A stretch of DNA of 64,000 nt. Source: Aequorivita sp. (lineage in GTDB: Bacteria; Bacteroidota; Bacteroidia; Flavobacteriales; Flavobacteriaceae). Each line of letters starts with the position of its first letter. Position 1 is the stretch's first letter. Position numbers and translations under genes: made by a program. Below, one piece after another: positions 17,617-25,878 of the stretch. The notes beneath the pieces are model-generated. The model worked only from the letters and a program-made list of their open reading frames with translations. It did no database searches and was not told the origin of the DNA. The DNA is taken from contig JAUYGY010000019.1 of the NCBI GenBank assembly GCA_030690315.1, positions 1-64,000 on the forward strand. The letters run 5' to 3'.

Positions 17617-17624
17617 CAAAGGTA
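17617..17624 (-). promoter_or_regulatory. Candidate gldBC promoter -7 element
   Basis: Minus strand TACCTTTG (17624-17617) is an exact TAnnTTTG match, about 70 bp before the gldB ATG and in the divergent gap with nadE. The -33 region is T-rich without a clean TTTG. Confidence 0.45.
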
Positions 17625-17652
17625 TTATTATTAAAGATTAAAAACACAGAAA

Positions 17653-18441
17653 ATGCAGACCGAAAAAGTGATAGATTATATTGTAAATTGGTTGAAAAAT
17701 TATGCGGTAAACGCAAAGATGGATGGTTTTGTAATCGGCATTAGCGGAGGCATTGATTCTGCCGTAACTTCCGCTTTATGCGCAAAAACTGGGCTTGAAC
17801 TTTTATGTGTAGAAATGCCCATACACCAAGCGCCTTCTCAGGTTAGTCGTGCTCTTAACCATATAACCTGGCTAAAAGAAAATTTTCCAAGCGTTAAAAA
17901 AATTGAAGTAAACCTTACCCCTGTTTTTGATTCCTTGATTGCTACTTTGCCAAAAGTTGAAAACGAAGAAGCTCGTTTTATGTCGCTCGCAAATACGCGC
18001 GCCCGTTTGCGGATGACCACTCTTTATTATTTTGCTGCCCTCAATAAATATTTGGTGGCCGGAACCGGTAATAAAGTGGAAGATTTTGGTGTGGGTTTTT
18101 ATACAAAATATGGTGATGGCGGTGTAGATTTGAGCCCAATAGCCGATTTGATGAAAAGCGAGGTTTACCAAATTGCTAAACATTTGGGGATAAACAAAGA
18201 AATAATTGAAGCCGCACCAACTGATGGTTTGTGGGGTGATGACCGAACCGATGAGGACCAACTTGGCGCCAGCTATGACGAACTGGAATGGGCTATGAAA
18301 ATGAAAGAAAAAGGGAAGAATTCTTCCGATTTTAATGATAGGCAAAAAGTGGTTTTTGATATTTACAGTAGATTGAATAGGGCGAACCAACATAAAATGA
18401 TTGCAATTCCCGTTTGCGAAATTCCGAAAGAATTAAAGTAA
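17653..18441 (+). CDS. nadE: NAD(+) synthase (ammonia-type) NadE
   Basis: Converts deamido-NAD to NAD using ATP and ammonia, the last step of NAD synthesis. PP-loop SGGIDSAV at residues 31-38, LANTRARLRMTTLYYFA, GTGNKVEDFGVGFYTKYGDG (deamido-NAD site), and C-terminal RANQHKM. No glutaminase domain is present, so at 262 residues it is the ammonia-dependent form. It is divergent from gldBC across a 107-bp gap. Confidence 0.95.
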   Translation: MQTEKVIDYIVNWLKNYAVNAKMDGFVIGISGGIDSAVTSALCAKTGLELLCVEMPIHQAPSQVSRALNHITWLKENFPSVKKIEVNLTPVFDSLIATLPKVENEEARFMSLANTRARLRMTTLYYFAALNKYLVAGTGNKVEDFGVGFYTKYGDGGVDLSPIADLMKSEVYQIAKHLGINKEIIEAAPTDGLWGDDRTDEDQLGASYDELEWAMKMKEKGKNSSDFNDRQKVVFDIYSRLNRANQHKMIAIPVCEIPKELK

Positions 18442-18605
18442 TTCTGTTATTTATCGAATAATTTAACCATTAAACGAAAGGTTTGCTATTCTTCTCCTTA
18501 AGATATTATATATCCAAAATGTAGTGTTAATATTACCTTATTAAACCTTAATAACTCCCCAGATCCGAAGGTTTTATATATTCATGAATCTATAAAAACA
18601 GTAAG

Positions 18606-19238
18606 ATGAAAAAAATTGTAATTGCAGACCACCATCCCGTAACCCGAAAAGGAATCTCGGTTTTGCTAGATAAAACGAACGAATATACAATAGTTGGTAA
18701 AGTAGCAAAAGGGTCAGAGTTGTTGAAATGTTTAGAAAAAGAACGTCCAGACATTTTAATTTTAGAACTTGATATTCCTGAAATTAATGGTTTTCATGCG
18801 TTACGAAGCATTCGCGAAGAGTTTCCAAAAACACGAATTGCCATTTTTTCATCACATCCCGAGGAAATTTATGCACTTCGCTCCATAAAATCCGGTGCTG
18901 CAGGGTATATTCCAAAAACCACTTCCAAAAAAGTGTTTCTTCAAGCTATTAAGCGCATAGCGTTGGGCGGAATATATTTGAACGAGGAACTTGCGGCCAC
19001 ATTAAATAGCAAGTCAGTGAACGACGATACTATTGGAGGACGCTATAAAAAACTTTCTACCCGCGAGATTGAAGTGCTAAACCTGCTCTCTAACGGTAAA
19101 CGTAACAAGGACATTGCTTCGCTTCTTGAAATTAATGAAAAAACCGTTAGCACATACAAAACCAGACTTTTGAAAAAATTAAACGTTACGAGCTTGGCCG
19201 ATTTGATTAACCAAGCACGAATATTTCAGTTTAATTGA
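18606..19238 (+). CDS. NarL/FixJ-type response regulator lacking the phospho-Asp
   Basis: A two-domain regulator: receiver (residues 1-120) and LuxR-type helix-turn-helix (about 146-205, LSTREIEVLNLLSNGKRNKDIA and NEKTVSTYKTRLLKKL). In the receiver the usual DLxMP segment reads LELDIPEINGF, placing Glu54 where the phosphorylated Asp is expected. The acidic pair is D8-H9, not DD, while K104 is kept (YIPK). I infer a phosphorylation-independent or phosphomimetic regulator. No histidine kinase is adjacent. It converges on dnaG with a 1-bp gap. Its target genes are unknown. Confidence 0.88.
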   Translation: MKKIVIADHHPVTRKGISVLLDKTNEYTIVGKVAKGSELLKCLEKERPDILILELDIPEINGFHALRSIREEFPKTRIAIFSSHPEEIYALRSIKSGAAGYIPKTTSKKVFLQAIKRIALGGIYLNEELAATLNSKSVNDDTIGGRYKKLSTREIEVLNLLSNGKRNKDIASLLEINEKTVSTYKTRLLKKLNVTSLADLINQARIFQFN

Positions 19239-19239
19239 C

Positions 19240-21198
19240 TTATAGCACTCTGTTCAATTTCTCTGATAGCACTTTTTTCAAGCTTATGTAATCAACGATT
19301 TCCTGGAGGCCAGTTTCCTTTTCAGGATTGTTTTCAAGTTTCATGATTTCGGAGAGCTCATTTATTTTTTGGGAAACTAAATGTCTTCTGAGGTTTAGAA
19401 TCGTTTCACTTACCATTTGGGCAATGGTATGCTCTTTTTCTTTTACATAAATTTCCTTTCGCTCCCAATCGCTGAGGGAATATCTTTCCTCTTCCATCAA
19501 AATGTGTGTAACGGCCAAAGCCATCTCTGGCTGAAGTTCATTAATAAAAGTTTCTGATTTAGCTTCCGGGTTTTGGGTAAATCGGTTTACCACTTCGTAA
19601 TACAAATTTTTAAATTCTTGATTTGTAAACTCTATTTCGTCTTCCTGCAAATCCAAAAATATTTTCTCATAAACGCGCGATTTGTGAATCTCAGGTTTTA
19701 ACGAAACTTCACCTTTATCGTTTGCCTCAATAATTAATTCCTCAAAATCCTCTTCCACATTGCCATAAAGCAACAACAACTCAATAATTTTTTGTTCCAA
19801 TTGAAACTGCAAATCTACTTTTTCAATCTTTTTTTCTGTGGTAATAACTTCAAAAGCTTCCTGCGGAATTGTATCTCTTTTGGCAGCATCCTTTTTCTCT
19901 TTTTGAAAAATCTGCGCAAGCGTATTAAAAAGGACTTGTTCCGAAATATCCATAATACGCGAACATTCCTTTACATAAACCTCACGCTTTATAACATCTG
20001 GAATTTTAGCGATGCTGTTTACCATATCGTGAATGGTTTCGCTCTTTTTTATCGGATCGTTTTTCGCTTCGGAAGCCAACAAAGAAGCTTTAAACGTAAT
20101 AAAATCCTTTGCGTTTTCTTCCAAATAAAGCGTAAGTTCTTCTAAGGAATTTTTACGCGAAAAACTGTCGGGATCCTCGCCTTCGGGGAAAGTGCAGATT
20201 TTTACGTTCATTCCTTGCTCTAAAATCAAGTCGATACCGCGAAGCGATGCGCGAAGTCCAGCCGCGTCACCGTCAAAAAGAACTGTAATATTTTTGGTGA
20301 GCCGATTAACAAGACGAATCTGTTCAGAAGTTAAAGCCGTTCCCGAGGAAGAAACTACGTTGTGAATGCCCGTTTGGTAAAACTGTATAACATCGGTATA
20401 ACCCTCAACCAAATAGCAATTGTCTTCTTTGGCGATACTTTGCTTCGCGTGGAAAATACCGTAGAGCACCTTGCTTTTGTGGTAAATATCGCTTTCGGGA
20501 GAGTTTAAATATTTCGCCGCTTTTTTATCTGAAGTCAAAATTCGTCCTCCAAAACCAAGGGTTCGACCGCTCATACTCACTATCGGGAACATTACCCTTC
20601 CCTTAAACCGATCAAACTGTTTCTCTTCTTTTACAATAGATAAACCTGTTTTTTCGAGAAACTCAAGCTTGTATCCTTTTTTGATGGCGTGGCTTGTGAA
20701 CGCATCCCAGGAATCGGGCGAATAACCGAGTTCAAACTTTTTTATTGTTTCATCCGTAAAACCGCGTTCTTTAAAATAGGATAGCCCAATGGCCTTGCCC
20801 TCTTCAGTTTTCAGTAAAGTGTTGTGAAAATAATCTTTCGCGAATTCACTCACCAAGTAAAGACTTTCCCGTTCGTTTGCTTGGTCTTTGTCTTCTGGCG
20901 TTTGTTCGGTTTCCTCTACTTCAATTCCGTATTTCTTCGCCAAAAATTTTATGGCCTCGGGATATGTGAAGTGTTCATGCTCCATCAAAAATGCAACTAC
21001 ATTTCCGCCTTTTCCGCTACTGAAATCTTTCCAAATCTGTTTCACTGGGCTAACCATAAAACTCGGGGAACGCTCATCGGTAAATGGGCTGAGGCCTTTA
21101 TAGTTGCTGCCAGATTTTTTCAACTGCACAAAATCGCCTATCACCTCCTCTACCCGGGCGGTTTCAAAAACGTTATCTATTGTTGTTTTGGAGATCAG
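19240..21198 (-). CDS. dnaG: DNA primase DnaG (zinc ligands replaced)
   Basis: Synthesises RNA primers at the replication fork. TOPRIM motifs are clear: LVEGYTDVIQFYQTG with the catalytic Glu and VLFDGDAAGLRAS with DxD. The N-terminal CHC2-type domain aligns well (KKSGSNYKGLSPFTDERSPSF... KDFSSGKGGNVVAFLM), but the four zinc ligands are replaced: CPFH becomes SPFT and CFGC becomes DFSS. The C-terminal helicase-binding domain is all-alpha. Homology runs 18 codons upstream of the first GTG (21144), through LISKTTIDNVFETARVEE. The codon where the family has Met is CTG at 21198 and an in-frame stop lies just before, so a CTG start is proposed. Confidence 0.93.
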   Translation of the reverse strand: MISKTTIDNVFETARVEEVIGDFVQLKKSGSNYKGLSPFTDERSPSFMVSPVKQIWKDFSSGKGGNVVAFLMEHEHFTYPEAIKFLAKKYGIEVEETEQTPEDKDQANERESLYLVSEFAKDYFHNTLLKTEEGKAIGLSYFKERGFTDETIKKFELGYSPDSWDAFTSHAIKKGYKLEFLEKTGLSIVKEEKQFDRFKGRVMFPIVSMSGRTLGFGGRILTSDKKAAKYLNSPESDIYHKSKVLYGIFHAKQSIAKEDNCYLVEGYTDVIQFYQTGIHNVVSSSGTALTSEQIRLVNRLTKNITVLFDGDAAGLRASLRGIDLILEQGMNVKICTFPEGEDPDSFSRKNSLEELTLYLEENAKDFITFKASLLASEAKNDPIKKSETIHDMVNSIAKIPDVIKREVYVKECSRIMDISEQVLFNTLAQIFQKEKKDAAKRDTIPQEAFEVITTEKKIEKVDLQFQLEQKIIELLLLYGNVEEDFEELIIEANDKGEVSLKPEIHKSRVYEKIFLDLQEDEIEFTNQEFKNLYYEVVNRFTQNPEAKSETFINELQPEMALAVTHILMEEERYSLSDWERKEIYVKEKEHTIAQMVSETILNLRRHLVSQKINELSEIMKLENNPEKETGLQEIVDYISLKKVLSEKLNRVL

Positions 21199-21302
21199 AT
21201 TGTTGGAATTTTAGGTTGTTGAATTAATAGATTTCAGAAGTGTAAAAATAGGGATTTCTTTAGAGTTGAAACTTTAAAATGAAAGTTTAAAAAACAAACG
21301 AG

Positions 21303-21310
21303 CAAACCTA
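21303..21310 (-). promoter_or_regulatory. Candidate dnaG promoter -7 element
   Basis: Minus strand TAGGTTTG (21310-21303) is an exact TAnnTTTG match about 105 bp upstream of the proposed dnaG start. The -33 element is not obvious. Confidence 0.4.
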
Positions 21311-21360
21311 TTAGTTGAAAGCAAGGTTTTAGCGAGGGAAATTCTCTTTTTAAATGAAAA

Positions 21361-21396
21361 CCCCACAGGCGAATAGTGCTTGCAGGGCTTTTTTAT
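21361..21396. terminator. Hairpin terminator with 2x2 internal loop
   Basis: CCC-CA-CAGGC pairs with GCTTG-CA-GGG around a 7-nt loop, followed on the plus strand by CTTTTTT and on the minus strand by GTTTTCATTT. It lies just downstream of the hypothetical gene on the minus strand and probably ends its transcript. Confidence 0.55.
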
Positions 21397-21414
21397 AAAT
21401 GGAGAGTTATTGAT

Positions 21415-21801
21415 TTATTCGACTTTTGAGAGTTTCAATATTTTTTCTATTTCTATATTACAAGTTATGGATCGGGAGCTGTCCATAATGAGATTTACGG
21501 GTACATTTTTGAGCGAAACATACTGGTTGCTACCGTAACGGTGTATGTAGTGCTTTTTAAAATTTTTAATTGCGTACTCATCCGTAATTTCTATTTCTTC
21601 AATAAATTCGAAACTTTTTGAAAGCACTTCATAGTCCTGTGCATTTGTTTTTTTGCTATTTGAAAGGTCTAATGAAATAAAATAGCTCTGGTCGTCAATG
21701 TCCTGAACGTAACTGCTTTCGGAAAATAATGATGGAATTTTTAAGCCTTGATTCAGTTGAATTTTAAGCTCGAGGTTCTTTTTGCGGAGGTCTCTTTTCA
21801 T
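21415..21801 (-). CDS. Hypothetical protein, 128 aa
   Basis: I do not recognise this protein. It is soluble and mixed alpha/beta by appearance, with a basic N-terminus (MKRDLRKKNLELKIQLNQGLKIP), no signal peptide, no membrane segment and no obvious catalytic motif. The central part (SYFISLDLSNSKKTNAQDYEVLSKSFEFIEE) reads like alternating strand and helix. It stands alone between dnaG and the sigma-factor operon, with terminator hairpins on both sides (21361-21396 and 21859-21895), so it is probably monocistronic. Coding is supported by the long open frame and the terminator immediately behind it. Confidence 0.65.
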   Translation of the reverse strand: MKRDLRKKNLELKIQLNQGLKIPSLFSESSYVQDIDDQSYFISLDLSNSKKTNAQDYEVLSKSFEFIEEIEITDEYAIKNFKKHYIHRYGSNQYVSLKNVPVNLIMDSSRSITCNIEIEKILKLSKVE

Positions 21802-21858
21802 AGTTTAAAGATTATGATGTGGGACCGCTCAGTTTTTGTCTGCAATAAATGTAGTAAA

Positions 21859-21895
21859 AAAACCTGTACGGATTTTATTAAATCTATACAGGTTT
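21859..21895. terminator. Terminator hairpin after the outer-membrane protein gene
   Basis: AAACCTGTA..GATTT pairs with AAATC..TACAGGTTT across a 4-nt loop with two mismatches; A/T runs on each side allow it to act in both directions. It lies 28 bp past the stop of the minus-strand gene ending at 21923. Confidence 0.6.
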
Positions 21896-21922
21896 AAAAC
21901 AACGAATACAAAATATTTATAG

Positions 21923-22993
21923 CTATTCTACGTCAAAACGAAGCCCGAGAGATATGTTGCGTTGTTCCACGGGATTGTTCTTAAATATTGCATTTAAATC
22001 ATATTTGGCATAAAGCGCTACACCTTGCCAACCTATATATCCACTGAGGCCGTATATAAATTTGTTTGTGTTATAATCTGCTTTTAACTTTAGTTTCTGG
22101 TCTTCGCCGTCTTCCTCAAACTTTAGCTTTTGGCGGGTGCCTAAATTTATTCCTGCGTACCCACCAAGTCCGACAGTGATTTTATTTTCGGTTGAATAGC
22201 GAAAATAATCATCGTATTCATTCTTTTTTGAAGGACCAAACTCGAAATGAATCGGTACCACCAAGTTGTCCATTCTGAATTTTGATTTGTCCAAGTTTAA
22301 CGGATAGTTTTGCAGTTCGGTTTGTTCGCCAGTATCAACATAAAAGCGGTTGTCTGTTGGCTTTAAACTATTAAACTGAAAAGACACTCCGTATTTAACA
22401 CGTATCCAATTTGTATTTTTAAAAACGCGGGTTTTCCAAGCCCATCCAAGTTCAGCAAAACGGCTTCCAGCCACTTTGAAGTCTGAATCCTGCAACGATT
22501 CGCCTTCAGTAATCACATTATTGAGCCCAAAGGCAAACACAAGGTCTGAGATAGTGCGGCGATCGTATTTGCGTTCCTTGTTTTTTGGGCCAATGAACAG
22601 AACCTTGTCATTTTTACCGTCCTTTCCAGAAGAGCCAATGCGAATAATCATTCCATTGTCTTCATCATTTTCAACGTTTCCATTTCGTTTTAGCAGCGCA
22701 ACTTTATTATCTATTATTGCAAGTCTGTTTTCAATGTTCAGCGCATGTTTTTCTGCGGCTTCTTGTTTTAGGGTTTCGGCTTTAGCTCCGGTAATTGCTT
22801 CATTCTCTAAGCGGACAAGGATGTTTTCCACATCTCTTTTTAGGGCTTCTTTTTCTTCCTGTATTATTTTTTCTTTTAGCTCCGTGAGTTGTTCTATGGC
22901 TGTTTGGGTGTCGTGATTAGTTTCCTGTGCGTGTGCGTATATTGTCGCAAATAGCCATAAAGAAAGGGCGATGGTGATTGTAATTAATTTCAT
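21923..22993 (-). CDS. Outer-membrane beta-barrel protein with N-terminal coiled coil
   Basis: A signal peptide (MKLITITIALSLWLFATIYAHAQ) is followed by a long Glu/Lys-rich coiled coil (about residues 30-105, QLTELKEKIIQEEKEALKRDVENILVRL and so on) and then about 220 residues of alternating aromatic/polar strands ending in NISLGLRFDVE, a beta-barrel-like end. It is the last gene of an ECF sigma / anti-sigma / porin-like operon, so it is probably a target or stress partner of that sigma factor in the outer membrane. The function is unknown. Confidence 0.75.
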   Translation of the reverse strand: MKLITITIALSLWLFATIYAHAQETNHDTQTAIEQLTELKEKIIQEEKEALKRDVENILVRLENEAITGAKAETLKQEAAEKHALNIENRLAIIDNKVALLKRNGNVENDEDNGMIIRIGSSGKDGKNDKVLFIGPKNKERKYDRRTISDLVFAFGLNNVITEGESLQDSDFKVAGSRFAELGWAWKTRVFKNTNWIRVKYGVSFQFNSLKPTDNRFYVDTGEQTELQNYPLNLDKSKFRMDNLVVPIHFEFGPSKKNEYDDYFRYSTENKITVGLGGYAGINLGTRQKLKFEEDGEDQKLKLKADYNTNKFIYGLSGYIGWQGVALYAKYDLNAIFKNNPVEQRNISLGLRFDVE

Positions 22994-22994
22994 A

Positions 22995-23062
22995 ACTGTT
23001 TGATTTTTGATTGATGATGAATTGTTTTAATGAATGATGAATAATTAATGATGAATAATTAA
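22995..23062. repeat. 14-bp direct repeat (2 x 7 bp) between anti-sigma and OMP genes
   Basis: GATGAATAATTAAT occurs twice in tandem (about 23035-23062), preceded by degenerate GATTGATGATGAATT. The 14-bp unit splits into ATGATGA and ATAATTA, so it again follows a 7-bp period. Confidence 0.65.
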
Positions 23063-23074
23063 TTGTGTAACTGT

Positions 23075-23839
23075 TTAATCGTTGCGTTCTGAGACGGCGG
23101 TGCGCACTTTTTGAAAACCTTCGCCAAGTGCATCAAAAACCTTATCTCGGAAACTTTTTTCCAGCTCCCATTCAACGTCTTGAAGCAGTGCAGTGGCGTC
23201 AACTTTTGGGTTGTTGAGGATTCGTTGTGTTTGTATATCGTTGCGCGCATTGTTTAATAGCGCTTCAACTTCAGTCGCGGTTATTTCTGTATTGTTTTGC
23301 TGAAGCTTTTTAACCGAGGCTACAACTTCGTCCACCTTATTATTGAAAAGTTTGTCCTCTTCTTTTTGGGTTGATGTTTTCAGAAGCGGCTCCTCTTCTT
23401 GTTTTGTGACATTTGCGATTGCTTCGGTTTTTTCAATCTTTTTGTCTATTTCAGATTTTTTCTGCGGAAGCTCTTTAACGGAATTGCTAGTTGCGTTCTG
23501 TTTTTCCGCTACTTTTTCTAAGGTTTTTTCTTCGGAAGCGATTTCTTGCAATTTTGAATCGTTTGGAATTATTTCAAGTTGCTTTTCGGTAATGTTCTGC
23601 TCTGTAGTTTCATTTACTACTTCATTGTTCATTTCTGCATTATTTCTGCTAAAGAAAACCGAAGCCAAAATTACGAACCCAACAAAACTTGCTGCCACAT
23701 AATACCAAAGCACGGTTTTCTTTTTAGGTTGCTCGGCATCCAATTTTGCTTCCAATTTTTTCCAAGCGTCTGCGGAAGGTTGAATTTCCCTCACTTCCAG
23801 TTTTTCGCGGATATTGTCTTCCAGTTTATGTGGTGCCAT
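23075..23839 (-). CDS. Putative anti-sigma factor, single-pass membrane protein
   Basis: A 254-residue protein with a cytoplasmic N-terminus (LEDNIREKLEVREIQPSADAWKKLEAKLD), one transmembrane helix (TVLWYYVAASFVGFVILASVFF, about residues 43-64) and a long, charged, low-complexity periplasmic region ending in a helical C-terminus. It overlaps the upstream ECF sigma gene by 14 bp. Size, topology and coupling indicate an anti-sigma factor that holds the sigma factor at the membrane. No ZAS zinc motif is seen. The DAWxKLExKL motif is one I associate with flavobacterial proteins of this operon type. Confidence 0.72.
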   Translation of the reverse strand: MAPHKLEDNIREKLEVREIQPSADAWKKLEAKLDAEQPKKKTVLWYYVAASFVGFVILASVFFSRNNAEMNNEVVNETTEQNITEKQLEIIPNDSKLQEIASEEKTLEKVAEKQNATSNSVKELPQKKSEIDKKIEKTEAIANVTKQEEEPLLKTSTQKEEDKLFNNKVDEVVASVKKLQQNNTEITATEVEALLNNARNDIQTQRILNNPKVDATALLQDVEWELEKSFRDKVFDALGEGFQKVRTAVSERND

Positions 23840-24392
23840 AACTTAAATTGTTTTGTTGTTTAACCATGTTTTGAAGCATTTTGCGGGCTTTGAACAGTTG
23901 TGTTTTTGAGGTGTTTTCGCTAATCTGCAGCAGCTCTCCAATTTCACTGTGTTTATAACCTTCCACCGCATAAAGCACGAAAACTGTTTTGTAACCGTCC
24001 GGCAAACTGTCTATCATTTTTTGAATATCAGCTTCCTCTAATTCAGATTCTATATAAGTGGAATGTTCTGTTGTGTTTTCTATTTCGGTTTCGGAAATGA
24101 AATGCAACTTTTTGTCCTTCCGAAGTTGTGAAATACTTTCATTTACCATTATCCTTCGTATCCAGCCTTCAAAACTGCCTTCATTTTTGAAATCCTGCAA
24201 ATGTGTAAACATTTTCAAAAAACCGGAGAGCATTACTTCTTCCGCCAAATCGTTGTTTTTTAAATACTGTCTACACACGCCCAACATTTTTGGCGAAAAC
24301 ATATCGAACAATTGATGCTGCGCGCGGCGGTCGCCCTTGGACGCTTTCTCAATTAAATTGGAATAGTTTTTATGTAATGGTATAATCTTCAC
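23826..24392 (-). CDS. ECF-type RNA polymerase sigma-70 factor
   Basis: A 188-residue ECF sigma factor. Region 2 spans about residues 20-95 (FDMFSPKMLGVCRQYLKNNDLAEEVMLSGFLKMF, then GSFEGWIRRIMVNESISQLRKDK). Region 4 spans about 115-175 (MIDSLPDGYKTVFVLYAVEGYKHSEIGELLQISENTSKTQLFKARKML). It heads the operon with its putative anti-sigma factor and an outer-membrane protein, an arrangement usual for envelope-stress type regulation. The inducing signal is unknown. Confidence 0.92.
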   Translation of the reverse strand: MKIIPLHKNYSNLIEKASKGDRRAQHQLFDMFSPKMLGVCRQYLKNNDLAEEVMLSGFLKMFTHLQDFKNEGSFEGWIRRIMVNESISQLRKDKKLHFISETEIENTTEHSTYIESELEEADIQKMIDSLPDGYKTVFVLYAVEGYKHSEIGELLQISENTSKTQLFKARKMLQNMVKQQNNLSYGTT

Positions 24393-24462
24393 GCAAGCTT
24401 TGCTGTTTGTGCTTCTATTTTAATAGACGTAGGTTTATTAAAAATAGTTGCCTGAAGGTTGA

Positions 24463-24500
24463 AAAAAGTTTCAAGTTTCAGGTTTCAGGTTGTAGGTTAA
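24463..24500. repeat. Heptamer tract (AGGTTTC-like)
   Basis: AAGTTTC, AGGTTTC, AGGTTGT, AGGTTAA: four 7-bp units in the gap between ispB and the sigma operon. Confidence 0.75.
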
Positions 24501-24550
24501 AAATACTAACGTATCGAATCCTAAATTTACTTTTTCAGCAATCAGAACTT

Positions 24551-24584
24551 TACTGCGTACTGAAAACTGAACACTGAACACTAT
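24551..24584. repeat. Heptamer tract (ACTGAAC-like) reaching the ispB stop codon
   Basis: TACTGCG, TACTGAA, AACTGAA, CACTGAA, CACTA: the last unit overlaps the stop codon of the polyprenyl synthase gene (CTA on the plus strand at 24581-24583). Together with 24463-24500 it accounts for much of the 188-bp gap. Confidence 0.78.
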
Positions 24585-25558
24585 TTTTTCCTGTCAATCA
24601 CATAATTCACCATGAGCACAAGAGATTCTTTGTAGGGCGAGGCTGGATAGGTTTCCAGCAGCAGAAGTGCTTTTTGCTGGAACTCCTTCATTTTGGCAAC
24701 GGAATAATCGAGACCGCCGTTTTCTTTCACAAAAGTGATAACTTCTTTTACGCGCTGTTTGTCTTTATTGTGATTTTTAACAGAGTTGATGAGCCATTTT
24801 TTTTCTTCGGAAGTAGCATTGTTTAAGGCATAAATTAAGGGTAACGTCATTTTTTGTTCCTTTATATCGATGCCCGTAGGTTTGCCGATGTGCTCGTTGC
24901 CGTAATCAAAAAGGTCATCCTTTATTTGAAAAGCGGTGCCAATAAGCTCGCCGAACTTGCGCATTGTTTCAACCTCTGCATCGGGAGCCATTACGGAGCG
25001 GGCGCCCATTGCGCAGCAGGCTGCGATTAGAGTTGCGGTTTTTTGACGGATTATTTCGAAATAGATTTCTTCAGTAATATCAAGTTTGCGGGCTTTTTCA
25101 ATTTGAAGCAATTCGCCCTCGCTCATTTCGCGGACGGCGACTGAAATAATTTTCAGCAAATCAAAATCATCGTTATCAATAGAAAGTAACAAGCCTTTTG
25201 AGAGAAGATAATCGCCAACTAGTACGGCAATTTTATTTTTCCAAAGTGCATTTATGCTGAAAAAACCCCGGCGGCGGTTGCTATCGTCCACCACATCGTC
25301 GTGCACCAATGTTGCTGTATGAATAAGTTCTATTACCGAAGCTCCGCGATAGGTGCGTTCGTTCACTTCGCCATTTCCCGTCATTTTTGCAATTAGGAAA
25401 ACGAACATAGGCCGCATCTGTTTTCCTTTTCGGTTTACAACATAATGAGTAATTCTATTTAGCAGGGAAACCTTCGAAGCCATGGAATCTGTGAACTTTT
25501 TTTCAAAAAGCTCCATTTCCTTTTCAATGGGAAGTTTGATGCGTGAAACTATCTTCAT
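24581..25558 (-). CDS. ispB: Trans-polyprenyl diphosphate synthase (IspB-like)
   Basis: Elongates prenyl diphosphates to make the side chain of the respiratory quinone. First Asp-rich motif in ELIHTATLVHDDVVDDSNRRRG, second in FQIKDDLFDY, plus GKQMRPMFVFL near residue 45 and the KPTGIDIKEQKMTLPLIYAL segment. No bulky residue pair blocks elongation in a way I can judge, so chain length is not assigned. I used the ATG at 25558 (MKIVSRIKLP); a TTG at 25567 would add three residues. It is monocistronic by appearance. Confidence 0.9.
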   Translation of the reverse strand: MKIVSRIKLPIEKEMELFEKKFTDSMASKVSLLNRITHYVVNRKGKQMRPMFVFLIAKMTGNGEVNERTYRGASVIELIHTATLVHDDVVDDSNRRRGFFSINALWKNKIAVLVGDYLLSKGLLLSIDNDDFDLLKIISVAVREMSEGELLQIEKARKLDITEEIYFEIIRQKTATLIAACCAMGARSVMAPDAEVETMRKFGELIGTAFQIKDDLFDYGNEHIGKPTGIDIKEQKMTLPLIYALNNATSEEKKWLINSVKNHNKDKQRVKEVITFVKENGGLDYSVAKMKEFQQKALLLLETYPASPYKESLVLMVNYVIDRKK

Positions 25559-25878
25559 AAGGCTCAAAGATAGGGAAAATGGGTGATGGTTTTAGTGCTT
25601 GAACCAAGTAGCAACTATTGTTTTCTGAAAGGCGAATTATGTATTTAACATTTTTTTAGAAAATGGCGCAAAAAATATAAACCGAAAATGACAGGTAATT
25701 ACATCTAGTACGCAGAATACTATAAGAAGACTGTTAATAATGGTGCAAATAAATTAATATTTTGGAAATATGCTGATGATTTCCTAAATGGCGTTAAAAT
25801 CTTTCAAAATTCCTATAAACAAAGAGACAATATATATTTTTGGGGAAATCATTTTTTAATCCCTAATAAATAATTACA
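25559..25878. promoter_or_regulatory. 320-bp intergenic region with a promoter for the T9SS cargo gene
   Basis: No gene is seen. On the plus strand TATTTTTG at 25835-25842 is an exact TAnnTTTG -7 element, giving a leader of about 30 nt before the ATG at 25879. The rest is AT-rich without recognisable RNA structure. Confidence 0.5.
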
